DNA of 24,103 nt from Bacteroidales bacterium (GTDB taxonomy: Bacteria; Bacteroidota; Bacteroidia; Bacteroidales; UBA932): the NCBI GenBank assembly GCA_020026355.1, contig JAHHQP010000028.1, forward strand, positions 1 to 24,103, read 5' to 3'. Within the stretch, counting starts at the first letter, position 1. Every line of letters begins with the position of its first letter. Made by a program: the position numbers and the translations under genes. This document shows positions 8,490 to 18,500 of this stretch, one piece after another. The notes below the pieces were generated by a model. It ran no database searches and was not told where the DNA came from. It worked only from the letters and a program-made list of their open reading frames with translations.

Positions 8490-10865
8490 CTAGAAGGCTT
8501 TCAGGCTTTCCGGAGTGCCGGTCAGCCAGCCGTAGCCTTTCTCGGCCATATAGCTCTTTCCGTCCACGATGAAGGTATGCGGATGCTGGAGATTGACATG
8601 GAGATAGCTGACGGTGCGGTCGTTGAAGTGGACGATCAGGTTCTCTCCGCTCTCTTCCAGGTGGCAGTTGATGCCTTTCAGTCCTTCATCCGTTTCGAGG
8701 ATGAAGGCGTTTTCCAGCAAGGTTTCTGACATGCATTTGAAGACTTCATGCACGAAGTTGTCGATGCCGAATTTCGTCGGTCTCCAGGCGTAAGGGTCTG
8801 CTTTGTGCCAGAAACTGATCTGCGGAATGTACTGTTCTCCTACGATGACGCGGTTGCGTACCGGACGACGGGAACCGATCGGGGTTTCCGTGAACTGTTC
8901 CGCATCGATGTACGGGTCGGCCAGGAAACTGAAGTTCAGTTTTCCGGTGTCGATGTTCAGGAGCTGGAGGGCGCTGCCCATACCGTTGAGGAAGTCCTGC
9001 AGGTAGCCTGGCTTGCCGGTCAGGAGGTAGAGGTACCAGTCTCCGTAAAGTTTCCAGCAAGTCCAGCCGCAAGGAGAGTTGAAGGCGTTGTGCATCAGGT
9101 TGACGGCATACTGGTATTCCCAGAACCGCAGGGTCGCTCCGTTCATCCGGGCATCCGGAATCAGGCTCTGGGTCAGGCAGCGGTGCTTTTTCCAGAGATG
9201 TTCCGCCTGCTGCAGGTAGGCCTGCCTCTGCGGGCCATCCGGAAGTTTCAGGGCCGCGAGAGCCAGTTGGGTGATGGTGCAGGAGACCATACCGTCTTCA
9301 AAGGTCATCTGTCCTTCGGTTCCGATGTTGTCACCCAGCAGGGCCAGATTGTCTGTCGCGGCCAGGACGCCTTTCAGCTGTTTCGAGTATTCCTTTTCCC
9401 ACTGTTTGGATTTCAGCGCCAGGTCTTTTTCCTGTTCCATCACTTCCATGATGGATTTGATCGGATAGATGACGCTGCTGTAGTGGACGTGCTTTTCCGG
9501 AACGTAGAGGGCACCGTCCTCGCCTTGGCAGGAGAGCAGGTAGTCCACCAGGTAGGCGGCGGCCTTGAGATCGGCTTTCTCGCCGGTCACCTGGTAGCGG
9601 TCACTCAATATTCCGGCCATGGTCGCGGCGTCCTGAAGACGGTATTTTCCGTTCCGCATTTCCCCGGCCTTGCTGTCATAGAGAACAGGGTAAAGACTGT
9701 CAAACACCTGTCTGGCTTTCTGATCGGCTTCCTTATCCGGAAGGTGTCTTGCTGCCAGAAAGTAGGTGTAGAAAGGATAGAAGCATTCAGCATGGTGGGT
9801 CGCGGTCGGTCTGGAGCGCAGACCTTCTTTCCGGGCCAGCTGGAGGTAGGTCGTGAAAGGAGGACGGACGAAGAGCCTCATTTCGGAAAGTTTTCCCTGA
9901 GTGTTCTGTACGGATACGGTATAGGTTCCGGTTCCGGAAACCGGCAGGTAGTTCCAACTGCAGCCTTCCGTGCCGATGGCGCTCAGTTTCAGTTCATGGA
10001 CCTCATTCCGCGGAGTGCGGATTTCAGCGTGGATCGGTTCGTCGGAAAGAATCTTTCCTTCAAAACGTTCTCCTTCCGCCAAGGTGTAGAGTCGTGCGGA
10101 CAGGATCGGGGCCTGGGTCATTTCTTCCAGGATCGGATTGACTTTTTCGAGGTCGTCCGTCAGCTGGAGATAGAGGATCACTCGTTTCTCTGCTCCAGGG
10201 GCCAGGCTGAAACTTTCCTGAGGATGCCGCTGTGGAAGGGGCAGGCGGTGGAGAAGGTCAATGGAGGTCGTATAGATGCGGTGTGCGCCGATCTGAAGGC
10301 TTGCCTCCGGGGTCTTCTTGGGCCGGGTCTCGTATTCGTTGCTCCAGGAAGAGACGGGGTCAGGGGAGCCCATGACCAGAATCTTGCCTTCCGGAGACAT
10401 GTAGTAGGCGCAGAAGTGGGTCTTTTCACAACGTTGCAAGGTCGGGAAGAAAATCTGGTCCCAGTCCGGATATTTTTCCATATAGGTGTCGATTCCGGTG
10501 AGGAGTTTCACTCCTGTTTCCGGAACGAAGATTTTTCCGCTGCAGTTCTCCAGGCTTGCGGTTACTTTCAGACGTCCGTTCTCTTCGCCATACTGGATCT
10601 GATAGCGGATGCCGTCGATGGTCGCTCCGTAACGATGCGTTCCGTCGGATTCCAGGGTAATGCCCTTGAAGGAGAAGCCGGCATGCTCGTCTTGACGGAA
10701 GGCGATGACGGTGCTGTCTCCTTTCTGCCGCCAGGTGCAGGAGGTGAGCCGGCCGTGGGGGTCAATCGTCGCGGTGAAATCTTTGCTCTCCAGCCGCTCC
10801 TGCGCATGCAGGAAAGTCAGGGAAAAGAGCAGGAAAATCGGAAGAATCAGTTTCAGTGTTCTCAT
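8490..10865 (-). CDS. Secreted protein, putative (alpha/alpha)6-toroid glycosidase or lyase, family unknown
   Basis: The start at 10865 is chosen because residues 1-22 (MRTLKLILPIFLLFSLTFLH onward) form a clean signal peptide ending near Ala-Gln. An ATG 40 codons upstream would bury it. The 791-residue product seems to have an N-terminal beta-rich domain (about 25-330). A helical, Trp/Tyr/His-rich domain (about 340-700) follows, typical of six-hairpin glycosidases or polysaccharide lyases. Conspicuous motifs there are HHAECFYPFYTYFLAARH, DGMVSCTITQLALAAL, YGDWYLYLLTGKPGYLQDF and FGIDNFVHEVFKCM. A short beta domain closes the protein. I do not recognise a CAZy family, and catalytic residues cannot be named. 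It is the only reverse-strand gene, convergent with the HTCS and divergent from GH2. Co-location supports a role in degrading the same glycan. A non-catalytic binding role is possible. Confidence 0.85.
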   Translation of the reverse strand: MRTLKLILPIFLLFSLTFLHAQERLESKDFTATIDPHGRLTSCTWRQKGDSTVIAFRQDEHAGFSFKGITLESDGTHRYGATIDGIRYQIQYGEENGRLKVTASLENCSGKIFVPETGVKLLTGIDTYMEKYPDWDQIFFPTLQRCEKTHFCAYYMSPEGKILVMGSPDPVSSWSNEYETRPKKTPEASLQIGAHRIYTTSIDLLHRLPLPQRHPQESFSLAPGAEKRVILYLQLTDDLEKVNPILEEMTQAPILSARLYTLAEGERFEGKILSDEPIHAEIRTPRNEVHELKLSAIGTEGCSWNYLPVSGTGTYTVSVQNTQGKLSEMRLFVRPPFTTYLQLARKEGLRSRPTATHHAECFYPFYTYFLAARHLPDKEADQKARQVFDSLYPVLYDSKAGEMRNGKYRLQDAATMAGILSDRYQVTGEKADLKAAAYLVDYLLSCQGEDGALYVPEKHVHYSSVIYPIKSIMEVMEQEKDLALKSKQWEKEYSKQLKGVLAATDNLALLGDNIGTEGQMTFEDGMVSCTITQLALAALKLPDGPQRQAYLQQAEHLWKKHRCLTQSLIPDARMNGATLRFWEYQYAVNLMHNAFNSPCGWTCWKLYGDWYLYLLTGKPGYLQDFLNGMGSALQLLNIDTGKLNFSFLADPYIDAEQFTETPIGSRRPVRNRVIVGEQYIPQISFWHKADPYAWRPTKFGIDNFVHEVFKCMSETLLENAFILETDEGLKGINCHLEESGENLIVHFNDRTVSYLHVNLQHPHTFIVDGKSYMAEKGYGWLTGTPESLKAF

Positions 10866-10889
10866 GGTGATCGCTTTGGTTGCCGAATG

Positions 10890-10897
10890 CAAATATA
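10890..10897 (-). promoter_or_regulatory. Possible -7 promoter box for reverse-strand gene
   Basis: The plus strand reads CAAATATA, which is TATATTTG on the minus strand and fits TAnnTTTG. It starts 25 bases before the chosen ATG at 10865, which supports that start over the longer frame. No clear -33 TTTG is seen. Confidence 0.4.
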
Positions 10898-11005
10898 ATG
10901 AAAAATAAATGGTAGATGTGCCATGCAGCCTCGTGTAAATGAGGATCTGATAAATTTCTGTTGTCTTTTGATTAAAAATTGTCAAGTTTCGGGAGGCACA
11001 TTTGC

Positions 11006-11013
11006 TAACTTTG
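11006..11013 (+). promoter_or_regulatory. -7 promoter box for GH2/SusCD operon
   Basis: TAACTTTG matches the Bacteroidota -7 consensus and lies 25 bases before the GH2 ATG. The only upstream TTG (10979-10981) is 24 bases away, so the -33 region is non-consensus, as expected of an activator-dependent promoter. The surrounding 173-base divergent spacer (10866-11038) holds no gene. Confidence 0.5.
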
Positions 11014-11038
11014 TGAAAGAACGGAAAACCACATAATA

Positions 11039-14000
11039 ATGACCCATGTTTTCAAAACTATTCCAGCAATCCTGGTACTTTTGATTTTGCTCTCCTGTTC
11101 CGGTGGAGCAGGTGCCGATATGGAAAAAGATTGGCGTTTCTTTCTGGGGGAGGAAACCGCGGCTTGTCAGGTGGATTTCAATGACAAGTCTTGGGAGAAG
11201 CTTGATCTTCCGCATGACTGGGCTTTCGTGAACGGCTATTCAGAAGACGGTGCTCAGGGTGACCGTGGCGGTTATGCCAGCGGTGGAATCGGCTGGTACC
11301 GCAAACATTTCAAGATGACTGCCGCTCAGTTGAAGGACAGCCGTCATTTCCTGGATTTCGATGGAGTCTACATGAACAGCGAGGTCTGGGTGAACGGGCA
11401 GTATCTGGGTAAGCGTCCTTACGGTTACATCAGTTTTTCTTATGAAATCACCGATCAGCTCCGGAAAGGGGATAATGTCATCGCTGTGCGGGTGGACAAC
11501 TCGCTCGAGCCGAGTGCCCGCTGGTACCACGGCTGCGGTATCTACGGAGAGGTGCGGCTGACGAGGACGGCCTTGGCCCGGATCGACAGAAACAGCATCC
11601 AGATCACGACGCCTTCCGTTTCACCGGCTTGTGCTGAGGTCGCTTTCAAGGCGGCGGCCGATGTCCGCAATCCGGAAGAACTGGAGGGGCTGACCGCTTC
11701 CTGGACCATTCTTTCTCCTGAGGGCCTTCCGGTCGCAGGGGAAGAGATTACGGGGCTGATCTCATTGACCCAAGGTATCCATGTAGACTTGCAGGAACCG
11801 GAAATCTGGGATCTGGATACGCCGGACCTCTATACTCTGGTGCTGAAACTCAGAAGAGGGGATGTGGAGATCGCGCAGGAAAAGGTGCGTTTCGGTGTCC
11901 GCAGCATCGCCTGGGAACCGGAGACGGGTTTCCATCTGAACGGCAGGGTCGTGAAGCTGCAGGGGGTCTGTGAACATCTGGAGGGCGGTCCGGTCGGTGC
12001 GGCCTGGACGAAGGATCTGCTGCGCTGGAAACTGCAGCTGCTGAAAGATATGGGCTGCAATTCCATCCGTACGGCTCATAATCCGCAGCTGCCTTTCTTC
12101 TACGACCTCTGTGACGAGATGGGTATCCTGGTGATGGACGAATGTTTTGACGGTTGGGGCGTGAAAGCGAAATATGATTATGGAATGCAGGCTTTCAAGG
12201 AATGGTGGGAGCGTGACCTCCGTGCTTTCCTCAGAAGGGACCGCAATCATCCGAGCGTGATTCTCTGGAGTATGGGCAATGAGACCAAGGGCGAGGTCGC
12301 CGCTGATCTGGTCCGTGTCTGCCACGAAGAGGATCCGACGCGTCTGGTGACTTCCGGTCATTCCGGTAGCGAATATATGGATGTCTTCGGCGTGAACGGC
12401 AGTTCCGAGAAGAAGCATTTCATCGAGACTTATCAACCGGGCGACAAGGCCTTTGTCGGTACCGAGACGCCGCATACCTGGCAGGTGAGGGGCTATTACC
12501 GCTCGAAGACCTGGTACCGTGACGGCTTCCCGAACAGGAAACAGGATCCTTTCGTCATCCCGGACCTGACCGATGACGAGATCTTCAATTATGAATGGGC
12601 ACCGGTGGACAAGTGGACGAATGTCAAGCAGCATTTCAATTCTTCTTACGACAATGCGACGGTCCGTCTGACCGCTCGTCACAATATCGAGTTCCTGAGG
12701 GATCTTCCTTGGTATTCCGGCAATTACCGCTGGACTGGCTTCGACTATCTCGGCGAGGCTGGTTATGTCCATGGTGGCTGGCCGTTCCGCGCCTTCATGG
12801 GAGGTGCGCTGGATATGGCCGGTTTCCGGAAAGACCTCTATTATCTCTATCAGGCCGAGTGGACCGATGCGCCGATGGTGCACATCCTCCCGCATTGGAC
12901 CCACCCTTACATGAAGGAAGGAACCCTCGTGCCGGTGGTGGTCTATACCAATGCTGAGGAGGTTCAGCTTTATGTCAATGGGGTCGATTACGGACGTCGT
13001 TCCAAGGGCGCTGCCTGGGATGAAATGGCCCTCGAATGGCTTGTTCCATGGACTCCGGGCCGTCTGGAAGCCATTGCTTATGCCCATGGAGCCGAGGTGG
13101 CTCGGACCACGCAGACGACAGCCGCCGCTCCGGCCGCTCTTGGCCTCAGCCTGCAGGACCTGACGGTCTGCGATCCTGAAGAGCGTACGCTCATTCTGAC
13201 GGTCGCTCAGGAAGATGAGGTCGGTACCTTATATCCATACGGCGAGAACCGGGTGTACTTCCATTTCCCGGAAACGGTGAAGGTCCTTTCCCTCGAAAAC
13301 GGTAATCCGGTGGATGTCGAGACGAACTGGAATGCCCGTTCAAAGACCGCTTTCTTCGGGTTGCTGCGCGGCTTTGTTACTGTGCCGGCCGAGGAATCGG
13401 CATCATTGACCTATATCGGGGCGATTCTTGGAGACAAACGATTGAAATTAAGTGACCAGATCACTATAGATGTGCAGACGATGGACCTGGTGTCCGGAAC
13501 TTGCGGCAAGGCTGATGTCGAGATCCGCTATACCTTGGACGGCAGCACACCATCACGGAAATCACTTTTATATGAAGGCGGCTTCTCTGTCGCTCCCGGA
13601 ACGACCGTCCGTGCGACGGTGTATGAGAAGGGACGGAAACTGCTGGATATGAGCGAGAAATTCGGACCGGAAGAGGGCCTGTGCTGGAACCTGGAGGGCA
13701 ATGCGGAATTCCAGCTCCGGGGCATGCAGGCTGAGATGCTGTACTGGACCGGTTTCCACAAGACCACCGCAGTCAAAGGTTTCGAGGGAGAATGTTGCCT
13801 CGAGGCTGATGAACTGGAGGCGGAACTGGCTTTCTATCAGGAAAATGACGGTTCCCGAAAAATGGTGCCGCTGCGTATCCGTCTCCTGCACAAGGCCGGA
13901 ACACCGGTGGTGGAGGTGCTGAACAATAACCAGCCGGTAGCGAAGACGACGCTTGAAAGTCAGCCGTCCGCTCAATGGCAGATTCTGGAGATGAAGATTC

Positions 14001-14086
14001 CTCTGGTCAATGGAGCCAATCAGATCGACCTCCGTTTCAAAGGCTTGCAGGGCAATCTGGTCGACTGGGTAGAACTTGCTGAATGA
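11039..14086 (+). CDS. Glycoside hydrolase family 2 lipoprotein, beta-galactosidase-like
   Basis: This 1015-residue protein has a lipoprotein signal ending at Cys20. It has the GH2 order: a jelly-roll sugar-binding domain (about 28-185, with GGIGWYRKHF and VWVNGQYLG), an Ig-like domain (about 185-300) and a TIM barrel (about 300-600). The barrel shows the acid/base motif M-G-N414-E415 and a likely nucleophile E476 in VGTETPH, followed by RWTGFDYLGE. After more beta domains, residues about 820-880 (IRYTLDGSTPS) resemble the chitobiase C-terminal module. The last 120 or so residues look like a carbohydrate-binding module. Such GH2 enzymes remove terminal beta-linked sugars, most often galactose, though glucuronidase or mannosidase activity is not excluded. 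It heads the long forward run, and the next sulfatase ATG lies one base after its stop codon. Confidence 0.93.
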   Translation: MTHVFKTIPAILVLLILLSCSGGAGADMEKDWRFFLGEETAACQVDFNDKSWEKLDLPHDWAFVNGYSEDGAQGDRGGYASGGIGWYRKHFKMTAAQLKDSRHFLDFDGVYMNSEVWVNGQYLGKRPYGYISFSYEITDQLRKGDNVIAVRVDNSLEPSARWYHGCGIYGEVRLTRTALARIDRNSIQITTPSVSPACAEVAFKAAADVRNPEELEGLTASWTILSPEGLPVAGEEITGLISLTQGIHVDLQEPEIWDLDTPDLYTLVLKLRRGDVEIAQEKVRFGVRSIAWEPETGFHLNGRVVKLQGVCEHLEGGPVGAAWTKDLLRWKLQLLKDMGCNSIRTAHNPQLPFFYDLCDEMGILVMDECFDGWGVKAKYDYGMQAFKEWWERDLRAFLRRDRNHPSVILWSMGNETKGEVAADLVRVCHEEDPTRLVTSGHSGSEYMDVFGVNGSSEKKHFIETYQPGDKAFVGTETPHTWQVRGYYRSKTWYRDGFPNRKQDPFVIPDLTDDEIFNYEWAPVDKWTNVKQHFNSSYDNATVRLTARHNIEFLRDLPWYSGNYRWTGFDYLGEAGYVHGGWPFRAFMGGALDMAGFRKDLYYLYQAEWTDAPMVHILPHWTHPYMKEGTLVPVVVYTNAEEVQLYVNGVDYGRRSKGAAWDEMALEWLVPWTPGRLEAIAYAHGAEVARTTQTTAAAPAALGLSLQDLTVCDPEERTLILTVAQEDEVGTLYPYGENRVYFHFPETVKVLSLENGNPVDVETNWNARSKTAFFGLLRGFVTVPAEESASLTYIGAILGDKRLKLSDQITIDVQTMDLVSGTCGKADVEIRYTLDGSTPSRKSLLYEGGFSVAPGTTVRATVYEKGRKLLDMSEKFGPEEGLCWNLEGNAEFQLRGMQAEMLYWTGFHKTTAVKGFEGECCLEADELEAELAFYQENDGSRKMVPLRIRLLHKAGTPVVEVLNNNQPVAKTTLESQPSAQWQILEMKIPLVNGANQIDLRFKGLQGNLVDWVELAE

Positions 14087-14087
14087 T

Positions 14088-15485
14088 ATGGAAAAACGTA
14101 GAATGATCATGGCTGCCGCCGCGACTTGCGCAGCCTTCGGAATGACTTCCTGTGCAGAACAGGAGGAGGGCAGGATGAACATCGTGTTCATTCTGGCGGA
14201 TGATATGGGCATCGGTGACCTCGGCTGCTACGGCCAGGAGAAGATCCAGACCCCGAATATCGACAGAATGGCCCAGGAAGGCATCCTCTTCGACAACGCC
14301 TATTCCGGCGCTTCCGTCAGCGCTCCTTCCAGATGCACCATCATGACTGGTCTCCATACCGGACACTGTGTAGTCCGCGGCCTGCCGAAATTCACTTCTA
14401 CAGGTCTTCCGGTGGATATGGGACCGAAGGACAGCACCATCGCTCAGGTCTTGCAGGAAGCAGGATATGAGACCGCCCTCATCGGTAAATGGGGACTGGC
14501 CGAATCCGGAATGGACGCCATGCCGCCCCGCAAGGGCTTCGATTATTTCTTCGGCTACAAGACTCACGTGGATGCCCACCACTATTATCCGGAATATCTC
14601 TGGTGCAATGAGGAGAAGGTGATGTTGCCGCAGAACGACATGATGGCGGCGACCGGCGAGTACAGTCAGGATATGTTCACCGAGGAAGCCTTGGATTATC
14701 TGACCGCGCACAAGGACGGAAAGCCTTTCTTCCTCTACCTGTCCTACTGTCTTCCGCATTTTGAAATCACCGTTCCGGAGGATTCCCGCACCCCTTATGA
14801 AAACCTTGGCTGGGACAAGCGGCCGCTTCAGAAAGGGCATTACCGCAATGACGCGGAAGGCAATGTCAGCTATGCCGGCATGGTCAGCCGTCTCGACCGT
14901 TATGTCGGTCAGATCATGGAGGCGCTGAAGGCCAATGGGCTGGCGGAAAATACGCTGGTGATCTTCACCAGTGACAATGGAAAGGAATATGACCAGGGCT
15001 TCTTCGACAGTACGATGGGACTCCGCGGTGAAAAACGGGAACTCTACGAAGGCGGCATCCGTGCTCCTTTCATTGCCTGGTGTCCGGGCACCGTTCCTGG
15101 CGGAGAGACCTCGTCCTGCCTGACCGCTTTCTGGGATCTGTACCCGACCTTCGCGGAAATCGCAGGAAGCGATGTCGATCCACGGGACGGCATCTCCATC
15201 CTGCCGGCATTGACCGGAAAACCGATGCCGGAAACGCATGACTACCTCTATTGGGAGGTCAATATGAAACAAGGCCCTATCCAGGCTGCCCGCTTCGACC
15301 GGTTGAAAGCGGTAAGATTCCTGGGAAAGGACATTGAAATATACGACTTGACTACTGATCCTTCCGAGCGGCACGATATCGCTGCCGCACAGCCGGAAGC
15401 GGTGGAAAAAGCCGCTCGCATCTTCCGAGAGGGAAGAACGGAGAACGAATTCTTCCCGATGGACCGCTGGGTCTGGAAGAAATGA
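14088..15485 (+). CDS. Family S1 sulfatase lipoprotein, paralogue of the 3034-4470 sulfatase
   Basis: The ATG at 14088, one base after the GH2 stop, is preferred to a TTG at 14076. It gives 465 residues and a signal peptide with lipobox MTSC at Cys22. D38-D39 (LADDMG) bind metal. The maturation motif S78-A79-P80-S81-R82 is serine-type. GKWGLA, a His/Tyr-rich segment AHHYYPEYLW and the metal motif D296-N297-G follow. LYEGGIRAPFI and TAFWDLYPTFAEIAG mirror the other paralogue, pointing to gene duplication within the locus and perhaps to two sulfate positions on related sugars. The tight junction with GH2 suggests that desulfation and beta-glycosidase steps act in sequence. Confidence 0.95.
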   Translation: MEKRRMIMAAAATCAAFGMTSCAEQEEGRMNIVFILADDMGIGDLGCYGQEKIQTPNIDRMAQEGILFDNAYSGASVSAPSRCTIMTGLHTGHCVVRGLPKFTSTGLPVDMGPKDSTIAQVLQEAGYETALIGKWGLAESGMDAMPPRKGFDYFFGYKTHVDAHHYYPEYLWCNEEKVMLPQNDMMAATGEYSQDMFTEEALDYLTAHKDGKPFFLYLSYCLPHFEITVPEDSRTPYENLGWDKRPLQKGHYRNDAEGNVSYAGMVSRLDRYVGQIMEALKANGLAENTLVIFTSDNGKEYDQGFFDSTMGLRGEKRELYEGGIRAPFIAWCPGTVPGGETSSCLTAFWDLYPTFAEIAGSDVDPRDGISILPALTGKPMPETHDYLYWEVNMKQGPIQAARFDRLKAVRFLGKDIEIYDLTTDPSERHDIAAAQPEAVEKAARIFREGRTENEFFPMDRWVWKK

Positions 15486-15527
15486 GATTGAACAACTTGT
15501 GAAACACTAACTACTAATTAAAATTTT

Positions 15528-18500
15528 ATGAAACAACTGACTAAAACGATCTGGCAGACATTCCTGTTGTGTGCCATGATTCTGTCTCTGCCTGTTGCAT
15601 TGCAGGCACAGACATCTTCATCTGAAGATATGGAAGGACTCGTTGTGGACCAGGCAGAAGTCCCCGTTGTCGGCGCTTCTGTCGTGATCAAAGGTACCAG
15701 GACCGGTACGGTTTCAGACGAAAACGGTAAGTTTTCGATCTCCATCTCTGCAGGAGAAGTCCTGGAGATTTCATGTATCGGTTATCAGACAGCTACAGTG
15801 ACTCCATCCGGAAGACAGCTGAAAGTTGTCCTTCAGGAAGATACCGAACTCCTCGACGAAGTTGTCGTGGTCGGTTTCGGTACTCAGAAAAAGGTCAATC
15901 TGACCGGTCCTGTCAGCGCAGTCAATATGGATAAGGTCTTGAAGAACAGACCTATCGCTGACGTCGGTGCGGCCCTCCAGGGTTCTATGCCGGGACTTCA
16001 GATCACCACAGCCAACGCCAGGCCTGGTGAGGCTCCTCAGTTCAATGTCCGTGGATTCACTTCCATCAACGGCGGTTCACCGCTCATCCTCGTGGACAAC
16101 GTTCCGATGGATCTTTCCATGATCGATCCTGCTGATATCGAAAGCGTTTCCGTCTTGAAGGACGCCGCTTCCGCAGCCATCTATGGTGCTCGTGCCGCTT
16201 ACGGTGTGATCCTCGTCACGACCAAGAAAGGACAGTCCAAGGACAAGATCCAGGTCAACTACAACAATAACTTCGCTTTCTCTTCACCGATCAACCTGCC
16301 GGAGAAAGGTTCCATCAGGGATCATCTCCTCGCAGAAAAGGCATCCGGTGTCACCACAGACGCCATCCTCAGCGGTGATGTCGATACCTGGCTCGGTCTG
16401 CTGGATGAATACAACGCAGATCCTGCCAAATATCCGACGGGCTATACGGATGTCGAAGGTGTAAGATATCGTCTCAAGGAATACGACCTCATCCATGACA
16501 TGATGGACCAGTTCGGTTTTCAGCACAAGCATAACCTTTCTCTCCAGGGTATTTCCGGAAAGAACTCCTACCGTCTGTCTTTCGGTTATGTCGATGAGGA
16601 TGGTATCCTCTATACGGACAAAGACCGTTTCCAGAGATATAATGTATCTGCATACTGGAAGACGGAACCTACGAAATGGCTGGACGTTTCCGCAGATATC
16701 AAATATGCGAATTCCGCAAGATCCTACGTCACCGGCAGCAAGATGCCTGATGGTGGTCTTTTCTCCTTCTCTGTCAAGAAACCTTCCTACTGGCCTACAG
16801 AGCCGGGCAAGGCAAATCAGGATGGTCTCATCTATCCACGTCAGACGGCCAGGACCGTTCTCGAGAACGAGTCTCCGCTCCAGGGAAAGAACCAGAATCT
16901 CCGTATGCTGGGCGTCGTCAACCTCAAACCGGTCAAAGGTCTGGTGATCACGGGTGAATATTCCTTCATGACTTCCGGTTCAGACATTGATTTCTATCAG
17001 AACCAGTTCCCTTATCTGAATCAGCTGGACAACTGGGGAACCTACAGCAATGAAAACTATTTCGAGAAGAAGCATCGTGGTCAGACTTTCAGCACCTTGA
17101 ATGCCTTTGCTACTTATTCCAACAATATCAAGGGACATGATTTCTCCATCATGGCCGGATATAACCAGGAAGTCAGCCATACCCAGTCTATGGAGGCCAA
17201 GAGATTCGACGTCATTTCTTCCAAGCTCCCAGCACTCTCACAGGCTACCGGTGAACTTTCCGCAAGTGACGCTTATTCTTCCTTCTCTACCAGAAGCTTG
17301 TTCTACAGATTGAACTACTCTTACAAGGAAAGATATCTCATCGAGACCAGCGGCCGTTATGACGGATCCTCCAAGTTCCCGAAGGCACGCCGTTTCGGTT
17401 TCTTCCCTTCAGGTTCCATCGCATGGAGACTTGACCGTGAGAAATTCGCTCAGGCAGACTGGTTCTCTCTCGGTAAGCTCAGAGCCTCTATCGGTACCAT
17501 CGGTAATCAGTCCATAGAGAACTACGCTTTCCTGCCGACCATGGATTCCTACCTCAGCCCATGGCTCATCAATGGCACACAGCCATTGACCTTGCATAGT
17601 CCAGCACTGGTCAGCCGCGATTTCACATGGGAAACCGTCCTGACTTATGACGTCGGTGTCGATCTCCGCTTCTGGGACAAGCTCTCCGCAACCTTCGACT
17701 ACTACATGAGAGATACCAAGAACATGTTGACAGAAGCTATGCAGCTTCCATCTGTCCTCGGTACTACCGCTCCTAAGGAGAATGCGGCTGACTTGAGAAC
17801 TAAGGGTTGGGAACTTGAAATCAACTGGAAAGACAATATCGGTGACTTCTTCTACAATATCGGCTTCAATCTCTACGATTCCAAGTCCGTCATCACTAAA
17901 TTCGCAAACGAAGTCGGCCTGCTTTCCATCGATCCTGAAACCGGTCTGTCCAAGACTTATAATGTAGGTCATGAAATCGGTGAAATCTGGGGCTATGAAA
18001 CCGCAGGTCTCTATCAGCCGGAGCATTTCGATGCAGAAGGCAACCTTCTGCCGGGTGTCCCTGCAGTGAAAGGTTTCACTCCGAAGGTCGGTGATGTCCT
18101 CTTCGTTGACCAGAACAATGATGGTATCATCGATGTGGGCAAGAGCACTCTCGAGGATCCGGGTGATCTCAAGGTGATCGGCAACAATCAGCGTCGTCTC
18201 TTCTACGCCATCAACGGTGGTTTGAGCTGGAAAGGCATCGACTTCTCCTTCGTTCTGACCGGTGTCGGCAGAAGACAGTACTGGATGTCCAACGAGATGG
18301 TATTCCCGATGTATACCGCCTTCTCTACCGTCATGAAACATCAGACGGACTATTGGACTCCGGAGAACAACGATGCTTTCTATCCGAGAATGTATGAGAA
18401 AGCGGCCGGCAACACAGCCGCGAACCGTTCCATCCAGTCCAGATATCTGCTCGACGGTTCTTTCTTCAGCATCAAGAACCTCTCATTGGCCTATACCTTT

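Noticed and set aside
8748..10898. Very long plus-strand open frame (716 codons) opposite the reverse-strand gene
   Set aside because: The protein is low in recognisable motifs and has no signal peptide or fold. The minus strand gives a clean exported protein, so this is an antisense shadow of GC-rich codons.
10866..10985. Upstream ATG extending the reverse-strand gene by 40 residues
   Set aside because: It would place the signal peptide at residue 41 and overlap the probable -7 box at 10890-10897.
11762..13087. Minus-strand open frame of 441 codons across GH2
   Set aside because: Shadow of the GH2 catalytic region, with no independent support.
14076..14087. TTG start for the third sulfatase, overlapping GH2
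   Set aside because: The ATG at 14088 gives a normal lipoprotein signal and is the stronger codon.
14037..15374. Minus-strand open frame of 445 codons across the third sulfatase
   Set aside because: The plus strand holds a complete sulfatase with all motifs; the antisense product looks like no known protein.
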